DNA from: Planctomycetaceae bacterium
GTDB taxonomy: Bacteria; Planctomycetota; Planctomycetia; Pirellulales; Pirellulaceae
Assembly: GCA_003501565.1 (NCBI GenBank)
Contig: DNPC01000416.1
Span: 1-6,122 of the forward strand
Length of the DNA: 6,122 bases
Direction: 5' to 3'
A program made the position numbers and the translations under genes. The notes beneath the pieces were generated by a model. That model did not search any database, was not told where the DNA came from, and worked only from the letters and a program-made list of their open reading frames with translations. How positions within the stretch are numbered: the stretch's first letter is position 1; every line of letters starts with the position of its first letter. Below, piece after piece: positions 1 to 6,122 of this stretch.

Positions 1-619
1 TGGCTTGCCAGTACTCCAGCGAGTCGACGTCAAGTGCTGTCAAGAAACCTCCGGCGAAGCAACCTGTATCGATACAGGTGAAGTGACCATACCAACCGAT
101 GTTGCCGTTTTGCTGCGGCGTATGGCCAAGGATTACATGCTTACCTGAGAAGTGCGGATCTGGGACACGATCTGAAAGGTGTTCCCAGAATAGGCTTTCT
201 TCGGGCTGCCGACGCAACGGAATGTCTGCGTGAAAGTTCGCGTGAACAAAGATATGTGTGGCCGTTTCGTAGTAGTGGACACACTTGGATAAGAAATTCT
301 GATACTTCGGCGCGATGCTTTCCAGTCGACCACCGAAACTGGTGACCGTTTGCTTGCCGCCCGATTGCAGCCAGTGCTCTGCCGAAAGCCCTCGCAACAC
401 ACCTTGTAGCATCACCTCGTGATTGCCTAATAAGAAGACGGTATGGCATCGTTGACTGACCTGCATACACACATCGAGCACACCGCGCGAGTCTGGTCCT
501 CGGTCGATGTAGTCACCCAAGAATACGATCGTGTCCGTGGGCCGAGGCTTAATCGCAGCCAGCAACGCTTCGAGCGCTTTGCAGCAGCCGTGAATGTCGC
601 CGATCGCAATAGTCCGCAT
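1..619 (-). CDS. PPP-family serine/threonine protein phosphatase (metallophosphoesterase), partial: 3' end lies beyond the window
   Basis: Reading the minus strand from the ATG at 619 gives an open frame of 206 codons with no stop before the window edge, so the C-terminus is missing. The protein opens MRTIAIGDIHGC and carries the whole PPP motif series in order: GDIHG (D8, H10), GDYIDRG (D36, R40), GNHE (N66, H67), VHAN (H126) and GHTP (H166). By family knowledge these supply the dinuclear metal ligands and catalytic residues of lambda-phosphatase/PrpA-like enzymes, which hydrolyse phosphoserine/threonine or small phosphoesters in the cytoplasm. All expected ligands are present, so it should be active. 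The visible end (IDTGC, then LTALDVDSLEYW) is the usual final beta-strand area, so probably only a short tail is lost. No in-frame alternative start lies in the 41 bases upstream and no good Shine-Dalgarno is seen. It starts 60 bases after yqgE on the same strand and may be co-transcribed with it. The substrate cannot be inferred. Confidence 0.93.
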   Translation of the reverse strand, partial: MRTIAIGDIHGCCKALEALLAAIKPRPTDTIVFLGDYIDRGPDSRGVLDVCMQVSQRCHTVFLLGNHEVMLQGVLRGLSAEHWLQSGGKQTVTSFGGRLESIAPKYQNFLSKCVHYYETATHIFVHANFHADIPLRRQPEESLFWEHLSDRVPDPHFSGKHVILGHTPQQNGNIGWYGHFTCIDTGCFAGGFLTALDVDSLEYWQA

Positions 620-679
620 GGAGTCTGATCCGGTTTGTTGGTGCGTTGAAGCTCCAAAAAACTCTAGTGCAAAAGCCTG

Positions 680-1261
680 TTAGTTGTATGCGGGGTCGTC
701 TGGAAGCTTGGTCGGGTCGATTCCAACCGTCAGCACGTCACGTCCAATCGCCTTGATCGCAGTTTGCCAAATCTCAGACGGATCACCGAAAATTTGATCG
801 CTTTCGATCTCCCAGATCAACCAACCGCCGTCGCTCAGTTCCGCGTCAAGCTGGCCTGCACTCCAACCTGCGTAGCCATCGAACAATCGAAAGTTCCCGC
901 GTAGATTTGCCGCAGCGGCTTCGATGGAATCAGTTCCATGTCCGCGCTGACGAAACAGCTCCAGGATCTTTGCTTGATCGCTGGCAGCAAAAATTCCGGT
1001 CTTGTCGCCCTTGCGAATTTCCTGCATCAACATCAGCGGGCCGTCAACTGGACCGCCCCAAAAGATCAGTGAATCATCGTCAACATCGATCCCAGCAACA
1101 TCGCCCAGTAAGTCACGGATGGTTCGGTCAGTCGGTCGATTTAGAATCAGGCCAATCGCCCCCTCTTCGTTATGTTCGAGGATGTAAACAACCGAACGCA
1201 GAAAGTTTGGGTCGTTCAAAAAGGGGGAGGCGACTAAGGCACGGCCGATCAGTGAGTCCAT
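680..1261 (-). CDS. yqgE: YqgE/AlgH family protein (UPF0301, DUF179)
   Basis: The product has 193 residues, close to the usual 180-190 of this single-domain family. It shows the family signature along its length: N-terminal LIGRALVASPFLNDPNF, then GAIGLILNRPT, a central FWGGPVDGP, the conserved FDGYAGWSAGQLDAEL block near residues 127-142, and a C-terminal LPDDPAYN resembling the family's usual P-D-P-S-x-N end. The family is cytoplasmic and lacks an established biochemical activity. The AlgH name comes from a reported effect on alginate regulation in Pseudomonas, so no role should be assumed here. The ATG at 1261 fits the family N-terminus (MDSLIGRAL). A GAGAG about 7 bases upstream (1268-1272) and a GAGG further out (1278-1281) are possible ribosome-binding sequences. 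It ends in TAA 60 bases before the phosphatase gene. Confidence 0.95.
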   Translation of the reverse strand: MDSLIGRALVASPFLNDPNFLRSVVYILEHNEEGAIGLILNRPTDRTIRDLLGDVAGIDVDDDSLIFWGGPVDGPLMLMQEIRKGDKTGIFAASDQAKILELFRQRGHGTDSIEAAAANLRGNFRLFDGYAGWSAGQLDAELSDGGWLIWEIESDQIFGDPSEIWQTAIKAIGRDVLTVGIDPTKLPDDPAYN

Positions 1262-1308
1262 CGTTAACTCTCGATTTCCTCAGGTAGGGGCAATCCGTGC
1301 CAAGCCTG

Positions 1309-1337
1309 GTTCGACTCCAGCCGAGCCACGGTGTCAA
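1309..1337 (-). promoter_or_regulatory. Weak candidate promoter for yqgE (TTGACA element)
   Basis: On the minus strand a perfect sigma-70-type -35 hexamer TTGACA (1337-1332) is followed after 17 bases by TCGAAC (1314-1309), which matches only 3 of 6 consensus -10 positions. It lies about 50 bases upstream of the yqgE start and just downstream of the repeat cluster, a sensible place for a promoter. An alternative pair, TTGATA (1403-1398) and TATCGA (1380-1375), also spaced 17 bases, puts its -10 within the hairpin. Neither -10 is good, so this is a guess. Confidence 0.2.
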
Positions 1338-1342
1338 GCGAG

Positions 1343-1372
1343 ATTCGATTTTACGAATGCTTCTACGAATGC
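1343..1372. repeat. Direct repeat of TACGAATGC with an overlapping ATTCG/CGAAT inverted repeat
   Basis: TACGAATGC occurs at 1352-1360 and again at 1364-1372, with a 12-base period. ATTCG at 1343-1347 is the reverse complement of CGAAT at 1354-1358 (6-base loop) and of the second CGAAT at 1366-1370. One arm could therefore pair with either copy. The function is unknown; it could be an operator-like pair of half-sites or part of a termination or processing structure. Confidence 0.5.
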
Positions 1373-1387
1373 ACTCGATACGAGTGC
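1371..1387. repeat. Perfect 7-bp inverted repeat (GCACTCG-ATA-CGAGTGC)
   Basis: GCACTCG (1371-1377) and CGAGTGC (1381-1387) are perfect reverse complements around a 3-base centre. They would form a GC-rich hairpin in RNA of either strand. The site lies about 105 bases beyond the DAHP synthase stop and 110 bases before the yqgE start. There is no T-run on the minus-strand side, so an intrinsic terminator is not demonstrated. It could equally be a protein-binding palindrome. Confidence 0.55.
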
Positions 1388-1482
1388 GTCGCCCGCATAT
1401 CAAGATCGTCCTCGATCTGCACCGCGACTGATGTTCAAGATATCGAGTTTTCAGAATGTAGGAAGGTGTTGGCTAATGGGGC

Positions 1483-1496
1483 AGCCTGATTAGGCT
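1483..1496. repeat. 5-bp inverted repeat spanning the DAHP synthase stop codon
   Basis: AGCCT (1483-1487) and AGGCT (1492-1496) are perfect reverse complements around a 4-base loop that includes part of the TAA stop. A competing pairing exists between GGCT at 1471-1474 and AGCC at 1483-1486. The arms are short and no T-tract follows, so any role in transcription ending is uncertain. Confidence 0.3.
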
Positions 1497-2830
1497 CTCG
1501 GTTCGATCTGCTGGGCAATCGCAAACGCGATCTCCATAGCCTGTTCGTAATTCAGGCGTGGATCACAGTGTGTGTTGTACGCTGTAGTCAAATCGTCTTC
1601 GGTCAGTCCACTACTGCCGCCGACGCATTCAGTGACGTTTTCGCCTGTCAGTTCTAAATGGACGCCGCCTAGTTGTGAGCCGCAGTCTCGGTGAACCTCA
1701 AACGCTGCCGAAAGTTCACCGAGCACTTCTCCGAAATGTCGCGTCTTGTGGCCTGAACCAGCTGTAACTGTGTTGCCATGCATGGGATCGCAAGACCACA
1801 GTACCGGCGAGCCACTGGCCTGAACAGCTCGAATGATCGGAGGTAGTGCCTCGCGAATTCGCTCATTGCCCAACCTGTGAATTAGTGTTACTTTCCCCGG
1901 AGCGTTGTCTGGGTTGAGCCGCCGGATAAGTGCGACTACTTCTTCGGTCTGGGCAGCGGGACCAATTTTGACGCCAACTGGGTTTTGGATGCCGCGCATC
2001 ATCTCGACATGCGCGCCTGTCAGCTGCCGAGTACGTTCACCGATCCAAGGGAAATGGGTCCCCAAATTATACCAACCGGTTCTGCGAACACTTTCTCGCG
2101 TCAACGCCTGTTCGTAGTCCAGGTGTAACGCTTCGTGCGACGTGTAGAAATCGACGCGTTGTAACTCAGGGTTTGGCTGCGGCGAAATCGTCTCGATAAA
2201 ACGCAAAGCGTCGCCCAAGCTGTCGACCACTTGTTTGTAAGGTCCAGGTTTGTCCGCACCCGCGAAGATCAGATTCCAATTTTCGGGGTGGTGCAAGTCA
2301 GCGAAACCGCCGTAGCTGAGCGCTCGGATGAAATTAAGTGTAACCGCGCTACGTTCGTAGCCACGCAGCAGCAGCTGCGGGTTGGCGCGGCGATGATCAC
2401 CAGTGAAAGGCGCGCGGTTGATCAGGTCGCCACGGTAACTGGGCAATTGCTGGCCATCGCGTTCTTCGGTAGAGCTTGAGCGGGGCTTGGCATACTGGCC
2501 TGCGATGCGGCCAATGCGGACAATCGGCTTTCCAGATCCGTACACGAGCACCAGGCTCATTTGCAGAAGGACCTTCAACTTGCTGGCAATCGATTCCGCA
2601 TCACAGTCGTCAAATGACTCAGCGCAGTCGCCGCCTTGCAATACCCACGCGTCTCCAGTCTGTGCGCGGGCTATCTGCTGTTTCAGCTTGTCGACTTCCC
2701 AGCTCGTTACCAGTGGCGGCATGATTCTGAGCGCTGCCAGTACCTCGTTCAGTTCCTGGCGATCGTCATAGACCGGTTGTTGGTTAGCTGTCAGAGTTTT
2801 CCAGGATTCGATTGACCAGTCTGTGGACAT
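1490..2830 (-). CDS. aroG: Class II 3-deoxy-D-arabino-heptulosonate-7-phosphate (DAHP) synthase
   Basis: This enzyme condenses phosphoenolpyruvate with erythrose 4-phosphate to DAHP, the first step of the shikimate pathway to aromatic amino acids, in the cytoplasm. From the ATG at 2830 it has 446 residues, typical of the bacterial class II (type II) family. Signatures in order are: N-terminal SW plus QQPVY, LQGGDCAESF, KPIVRIGRIAGQYAKPRS, SYRGDLIN, YTSHEALHLDYEQALTR, GTHFPWIGERTRQL, NPVGVKIGP, LIHRLGNERI, WSCDPMHGNT, HLELTGENVTECVGG and CDPRLNYEQA. The presumed metal ligands C69, H351, E393 and D423 have exactly the spacing I recall for the M. tuberculosis enzyme (C87, H369, E411, D441), so it looks intact and active. 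An in-frame TTG directly precedes the ATG (2833); I prefer the ATG, which has a weak GAGA 8 bases upstream. The symbol aroG follows mycobacterial usage; naming varies between genomes. Allosteric control cannot be read from the sequence. Confidence 0.96.
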   Translation of the reverse strand: MSTDWSIESWKTLTANQQPVYDDRQELNEVLAALRIMPPLVTSWEVDKLKQQIARAQTGDAWVLQGGDCAESFDDCDAESIASKLKVLLQMSLVLVYGSGKPIVRIGRIAGQYAKPRSSSTEERDGQQLPSYRGDLINRAPFTGDHRRANPQLLLRGYERSAVTLNFIRALSYGGFADLHHPENWNLIFAGADKPGPYKQVVDSLGDALRFIETISPQPNPELQRVDFYTSHEALHLDYEQALTRESVRRTGWYNLGTHFPWIGERTRQLTGAHVEMMRGIQNPVGVKIGPAAQTEEVVALIRRLNPDNAPGKVTLIHRLGNERIREALPPIIRAVQASGSPVLWSCDPMHGNTVTAGSGHKTRHFGEVLGELSAAFEVHRDCGSQLGGVHLELTGENVTECVGGSSGLTEDDLTTAYNTHCDPRLNYEQAMEIAFAIAQQIEPRA

Positions 2831-3198
2831 CAAAAACGTCTCGGGGGAGGAATTGCGATAGTACAGGGCCTTAGACCGCCCAGCGAATCACAAGGTTATC
2901 GACACACCCGAAATTCGCCTAGTGCAGCGTCTCGTCGGGGAGTTGCTGTGGCAGCTGCGCTCCCAATCGAAGTGAAAACCTGCCGCTGCGCATGTACAGA
3001 AGGTTTGGAAGGACCGCCTGAGCTGGTTCAGACGCACCGCCGTGAAGCTTGGGCACACTGCCGGGAGCGTTCGGATGAAACGCAGATAGTTTGGACACAC
3101 GGTCCGGCACCGCAGGCATTTCGCATTCCGCCGGGCGGTTGGATGAGAGCCTCGGCGGTGCGACTGTTCGAGCGAATGCGTGTTGCTGGCGGTTGCTT
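2831..3198. other. Intergenic region between dsbD and the DAHP synthase gene, no credible gene
   Basis: This gap of 368 bases contains open frames on both strands (for example plus 2948-3202 and minus 3119-2919). Their translations are rich in Arg, Cys and Pro and match no family I recognise. None has a convincing ribosome-binding site. A GC-rich palindromic patch, CCGCCGGGCGG (3128-3138), is present. The region should contain the DAHP synthase promoter, but I found no -35/-10 pair good enough to mark. A TACTAT hexamer on the minus strand about 35-40 bases upstream of the DAHP synthase start has no matching -35. Confidence 0.6.
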
Positions 3199-5697
3199 CT
3201 AGTGCACTGAACTACTGGTCAGTAGTCGCGCGGTCTTGCCGCCTTCGCGGCTGGGCCCTGCTTCTTTGAGGGCTTTGACGACTTGTGTCTCGGTCAGCAA
3301 GTCAGGCAGCACGATGGGATCTGCATTCGGATCGGGTGGGTAGACTACCAACAGCGGGATGGAATTGCTGCCAAGCTCGTGCAGTTTCTTCTGAATCTCA
3401 GGCGAGCGGTCGGTCCAATCAGCGACCATTGGCACCACACCGTTTTCCTCAACAACTTTGGCAACGCCTTCTTTGTCGATCGCGACCCGCATGTTGACTT
3501 GGCAATTCCAGCACCAGTTGGCTGTAAAATCGACCATCACTGTCTTGCCTTCTTTGCGAAGTGCGGTCAACTGGGGTTCGTTGTAGTCGACCCATGGCAG
3601 TTTGTGATCAACTGGCCCGAAGAACTTGAAACTAACGACGGTTCCGAGCGCAATTACGACGACTGCGGACGCCCAGGCAGTTAGCCGTCGATCGGCATTG
3701 GCATACGCGGGAACCTTGCCAATCATCCAGCAAGCGAACCAGACGAAAACGAGCAACAGGAATGTTGCCACGCGGAAATCGTTTCCAATGCTTCCGAAGA
3801 AAAACACGACGGTAAACAAGAGTGGGAAAGCCAACAATTGTTTGAGCGTATCCATCCAAGCTCCTGGCTTGGGCAACATGTCGACGAATCCGGGATGAAC
3901 ACATAAGGCCAGATACGGCAGGCTCATCCCCAGTCCGACGACACCGTACAGCACAAGAACATTCATCGGCGATAGCACGAGGGCAAGTGCAAAGATCGAA
4001 CCGAGCATAGGGCCTGAGCAGGGCGTGGCCAACACAGTTGTCAGAATGCCTTTCAGGAATGCACCGGTAAGGCCTTCTTTCTGCATCATCTCATTGGACT
4101 TGCTACTCATCGCAAATCCAGGAATCGGGATTTCCCAGACGCCCAAGAAGCTAAGCGACATAGCAAACACCAAGGCAGCCATGCTAACCTTGAACGGCAG
4201 GTTGGTGAATTGCTGGCCCCATCCGAATGCGCTTCCAGTTGCCGCTTTGACTCCGACGGTCAAGAAACCGAGCGCCAGCATGACCGCTAAGATCCCGGCC
4301 ACAAACGCAAGGTTTAGTACAATGACGCGGCGATGATCGTTGCCCGCTTGATCAACGAAACTGAGGACCTTCAGTCCTATCACGGGTAAAACGCATGGCA
4401 TGAAATTTAGGATAAAACCACCGCCAAGTGCAAGCAGTAGATGCCAGGCAGTCAGTGGGGAATCCTCGGCCTCAATGGTTTGTTCGGTGGCTGGTTCTTC
4501 ATCAATCCAGCTAACGAGCCGTGGGTGTTCTACGATCGCCAGGTAGTCCATTTCACTCAGGAGCAATTTCTGTGGGCTGGCCCCAGACACTTTCTCTGCA
4601 ACTTCAAACTTGCCGACCGCACGCATTCCAGCCGGTGGATCGCAGCTCGACTTGGTGCAAGTCTGGTATACGACTTGCATCTCAATCGGATATTCGCCGG
4701 GCTCCGCCGATTCGGGGATCGTGATCGGCATCCGCCACTCAACATCGCCATTGAAGTATTCAATACTTGTCTTTCCTAGCGATTCGCTTTCAAGTTTCGC
4801 GTCGGTCTCCGGTGTTCCAAAGTGTAAGCCACTCTTCGTATCAGCAACGAAGAGGGTTCTTGAGAAGTCATCGGGGTCACCTGGGACAAAGCGGTAAACG
4901 TGATACCCTTCGTCCACACGCGCGCTGAGCAACATCTCAATTGTGTCGCCTGGTTTCGCTTTGTCGCTGGAGAGGGTGATTGTCCAGGTGGCATGCGTGT
5001 CCTTTGCCCGCAGCTCGGGCGTTCCGCTGGCTGCTTGGTACCGGCCAGCGAATTTAGCAGATAAGGTCTCGTCAACGGGTTCGCAGGTCCCATTCCCGCA
5101 AACTTGGCCCTCGACCTTAACATTTATCTTCGCTGACTCCTCCAGAGGCCGTTTAGCAACAAAAGGAGCCGTCCACGTTACTTCACCGTAGTGTTTTTCG
5201 AGCCGCTTGCCATCGAACTCTTTCGTGTCGATCTTGGGCGATTTGCTCGGTGTGAACGGACCGGTCAAGCTGATCGATCCGCTCTCAAGTTCAAGCGAAG
5301 TCGGCAATGATGGACCATCGGTCCTGTTCAAAGAGTAGGTGTAGAAGGCATCTTGCATCATCGCGCGAACACTCAGCCGCCCCTTTGCTCCCGTCTCATC
5401 CAGTTTGAACGAAGCTGAGTATTCAATTTTGGGACCACCGAACCCGAAACCACCGAATCCTCCCGCCATGTCACCACCCACGGTGGGAAAGGCTTCATCG
5501 GCGAACGGCAGCGCGTCATAAGTCGCTGCTTCATCGCCTGTTTCGGACACTTCCGTCGCAACGGGAGGTTCTTCGCCCAAACCCGGCGGCGGTTGAGCCA
5601 CCGCTGTGCTGTTAGCAAGGAAACCAAGGACGCAAACTGCGAGCAACGCCCATGAATTGGTAGCGGCCAAGAAAGCTTGCTTAGTGTTACGAATCAT
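3199..5697 (-). CDS. dsbD: Thiol:disulfide interchange protein DsbD with two N-terminal DsbD-alpha-like domains
   Basis: An inner-membrane protein that carries electrons from cytoplasmic thioredoxin to periplasmic thiols. From the ATG at 5697 it has 832 residues, longer than E. coli DsbD (about 565). Layout: Sec signal peptide (1-34, AVA before Q35); acidic/Pro linker with a Gly/Phe-rich patch (79-88); first alpha-like domain (about 90-220) with C200/C205; second alpha-like domain (about 233-368) with YQTC-x4-CDPP (C347/C352); a membrane core with about eight helices (417-693) holding the redox cysteines C435 (FMPCVLP) and C560 (ATPCSGP); and a C-terminal periplasmic thioredoxin-like domain with WCWNC (C729/C732) and a SIP presumed cis-proline loop. 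All redox cysteines are present. In-frame starts also exist at ATG 5715 and TTG 5721. I chose 5697 because it gives the cleanest signal peptide, and a GTGGG lies about 6 bases upstream. ScsB/CcdA-like relatives are the alternative family, so the exact partner (Dsb, cytochrome maturation or metal resistance) is not determined. Confidence 0.94.
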   Translation of the reverse strand: MIRNTKQAFLAATNSWALLAVCVLGFLANSTAVAQPPPGLGEEPPVATEVSETGDEAATYDALPFADEAFPTVGGDMAGGFGGFGFGGPKIEYSASFKLDETGAKGRLSVRAMMQDAFYTYSLNRTDGPSLPTSLELESGSISLTGPFTPSKSPKIDTKEFDGKRLEKHYGEVTWTAPFVAKRPLEESAKINVKVEGQVCGNGTCEPVDETLSAKFAGRYQAASGTPELRAKDTHATWTITLSSDKAKPGDTIEMLLSARVDEGYHVYRFVPGDPDDFSRTLFVADTKSGLHFGTPETDAKLESESLGKTSIEYFNGDVEWRMPITIPESAEPGEYPIEMQVVYQTCTKSSCDPPAGMRAVGKFEVAEKVSGASPQKLLLSEMDYLAIVEHPRLVSWIDEEPATEQTIEAEDSPLTAWHLLLALGGGFILNFMPCVLPVIGLKVLSFVDQAGNDHRRVIVLNLAFVAGILAVMLALGFLTVGVKAATGSAFGWGQQFTNLPFKVSMAALVFAMSLSFLGVWEIPIPGFAMSSKSNEMMQKEGLTGAFLKGILTTVLATPCSGPMLGSIFALALVLSPMNVLVLYGVVGLGMSLPYLALCVHPGFVDMLPKPGAWMDTLKQLLAFPLLFTVVFFFGSIGNDFRVATFLLLVFVWFACWMIGKVPAYANADRRLTAWASAVVVIALGTVVSFKFFGPVDHKLPWVDYNEPQLTALRKEGKTVMVDFTANWCWNCQVNMRVAIDKEGVAKVVEENGVVPMVADWTDRSPEIQKKLHELGSNSIPLLVVYPPDPNADPIVLPDLLTETQVVKALKEAGPSREGGKTARLLTSSSVH
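3201..3226. repeat. Two adjacent perfect palindromes at the 3' end of dsbD
   Basis: AGTGCACT (3201-3208) is an 8-base perfect palindrome beginning in the TAG stop codon. ACTACTG-GT-CAGTAGT (3211-3226) is a 16-base inverted repeat with 7-bp arms, inside the last codons. Together they could fold at the end of the dsbD transcript. No T-run follows on the minus strand, so this is at best a non-canonical terminator or an mRNA-stabilising hairpin. Confidence 0.45.
5596..5697 (-). other. Sec signal peptide of DsbD
   Basis: Residues 1-34 show a short basic n-region (Arg3, Lys6), a hydrophobic core (WALLAVCVLGFLA, about residues 16-28) and an AVA motif before Q35, a classic signal peptidase I site. 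There is no lipobox cysteine. This directs the alpha-like domains to the periplasm and supports the ATG at 5697 as the functional start. Confidence 0.75.
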
Positions 5698-6122
5698 GTT
5701 GAACCCACGGTACATTTGCAAATCTGTTGGAATCGCTCAGATTCTCCGCTGGGGCGCGTTGCGGACTAAGCAGACTTTCATAGTAAGTTGCACTTGAGTC
5801 AGGATTGTGGCCCAAATGTGCGTCAGAAACTAGACTCTAAAGTGTGCTCGGTCAGCAATCACTTCCAATATTTCCAATGCCTGGCCGACCCCACACATCT
5901 CTTTAATTACAGGTTATAGTGCTGGTTGGTTCCCAGAACCTGCAACTTGCGGCAGCTAAGTCCTCAGTTTTTGAGTTCCAGTCCCGCAAGCAGCCCTACC
6001 CAACGAATCACTTTTAAGCCAATTACAGTCCGGCGGTCAACGGTTCATGTGCGTTTTAGACACTGCAGACCGCTGAGAACCTGCCGAAACGTCTTCCAAT
6101 TTACAGTTTGCCGCGAATTCAA
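5698..6122. other. Non-coding region upstream of dsbD
   Basis: About 425 bases with no credible gene on either strand. It contains GGTTC-CCA-GAACC (5928-5940), a perfect 5-bp-arm palindrome; TTCCAAT twice at a 9-base period (5863-5869, 5872-5878); and TAGA-C-TCTA (5831-5839). Promoter-like hexamers on the minus strand are described separately. The neighbouring gene on the right must start or end outside the window. Confidence 0.6.
5913..5945 (-). promoter_or_regulatory. Weak candidate promoter or operator region for dsbD
   Basis: On the minus strand TATAAC (5918-5913) matches 5 of 6 positions of a -10 element. The nearest -35-like hexamer, TTGCAG (5945-5940), is 21 bases away, too far for a standard sigma-70 promoter. 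The palindrome GGTTC-CCA-GAACC (5928-5940) lies between them, where a regulator could bind. A second pair, TTGACC (6040-6035) and TTAAAA (6017-6012) with 17-base spacing, is a rival with a poor -10. Both leave a 5' untranslated region of over 200 bases. Confidence 0.2.

Larger units (their letters stand above)
1262..1489. other. Intergenic region between the DAHP synthase and yqgE genes
   Basis: These 228 bases hold no credible gene; the frames open here lack family features. They contain a compact cluster of inverted and direct repeats (1343-1387) and the promoter-like hexamers described separately. It is the likely site of transcription ending for the DAHP synthase gene, initiation for yqgE, or both. 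No uridine-rich tract follows any hairpin on the minus strand, so a classical intrinsic terminator is not supported. Confidence 0.6.

Noticed and set aside
141..657. Minus-strand frames of 76-109 codons overlapping the phosphatase
   Set aside because: They are in other frames from the PPP phosphatase, whose complete motif series identifies the true frame.
907..1287. 126-codon plus-strand frame opposite yqgE
   Set aside because: Antisense to a clear UPF0301 gene; the Arg/Ser/Pro/Gln-rich translation is typical of a shadow frame.
1371..1387. Intrinsic terminator for the DAHP synthase gene
   Set aside because: The stem is good, but no T-rich tract follows it on the minus strand, so it is listed only as an inverted repeat.
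2888..3119. Two overlapping minus-strand frames of 66-70 codons in the same gap
   Set aside because: They overlap each other in different frames and show no domain or signal features. There is no basis to prefer one as a gene.
2948..3202. Plus-strand open frame of 84 codons in the dsbD/DAHP synthase gap
   Set aside because: Composition rich in Arg, Cys and Trp, no recognisable family, no ribosome-binding site, and it runs over the dsbD stop on the opposite strand. More likely chance.
3283..3684. 133-codon plus-strand frame opposite the dsbD 3' half
   Set aside because: It lies antisense to strongly supported thioredoxin-domain coding sequence and has no recognisable features.
1..6122. A novel defence, mobile or biosynthetic system in this window
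   Set aside because: All four genes belong to well-known housekeeping families. There are no transposase, integrase, nuclease, reverse transcriptase or toxin-antitoxin features, no array-like repeats, and no marked change in composition by eye.

Overview
This 6.1 kb window carries four protein-coding genes, all on the minus strand, so transcription runs from high to low coordinates. In that order they are a DsbD-type thiol:disulfide interchange protein (5697-3199), a class II (plant/Mycobacterium type) DAHP synthase (2830-1490), a YqgE/AlgH (UPF0301) protein (1261-680), and a PPP-family metallophosphatase (619-1) that runs off the left edge. No RNA gene, mobile element, CRISPR array or integration scar is visible.

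The host looks like a Gram-negative-type bacterium. DsbD has a Sec signal peptide, periplasmic domains and a membrane electron-transfer core, and YqgE is typical of such genomes. Moderate GC, weak or absent Shine-Dalgarno sequences, roomy intergenic spaces, a class II DAHP synthase and a large DsbD with a Gly/Phe-rich N-terminal linker together suggest a planctomycete (Pirellulaceae-like). This is an inference from general character, not from a marker gene.

Layout: 5698-6122 is non-coding upstream DNA for dsbD, with small palindromes and weak promoter-like hexamers. dsbD is followed by 368 bases without a credible gene, then the DAHP synthase. Another 228 bases hold a cluster of inverted and direct repeats. 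The yqgE start follows, and a gap of 60 bases separates yqgE from the phosphatase. yqgE and the phosphatase may be co-transcribed. The other genes are spaced widely enough to be separate units.

Functionally this is ordinary housekeeping content. DsbD imports reducing power from cytoplasmic thioredoxin to envelope thiols, DAHP synthase commits carbon to the shikimate pathway, and YqgE and the phosphatase have poorly defined or broad regulatory roles. The genes do not form an obvious shared pathway. The most distinctive item is the DsbD architecture: two consecutive DsbD-alpha-like periplasmic domains, each with its own C-x4-C pair, ahead of the membrane core and C-terminal thioredoxin domain. 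I do not see evidence for an undescribed multi-gene system here.
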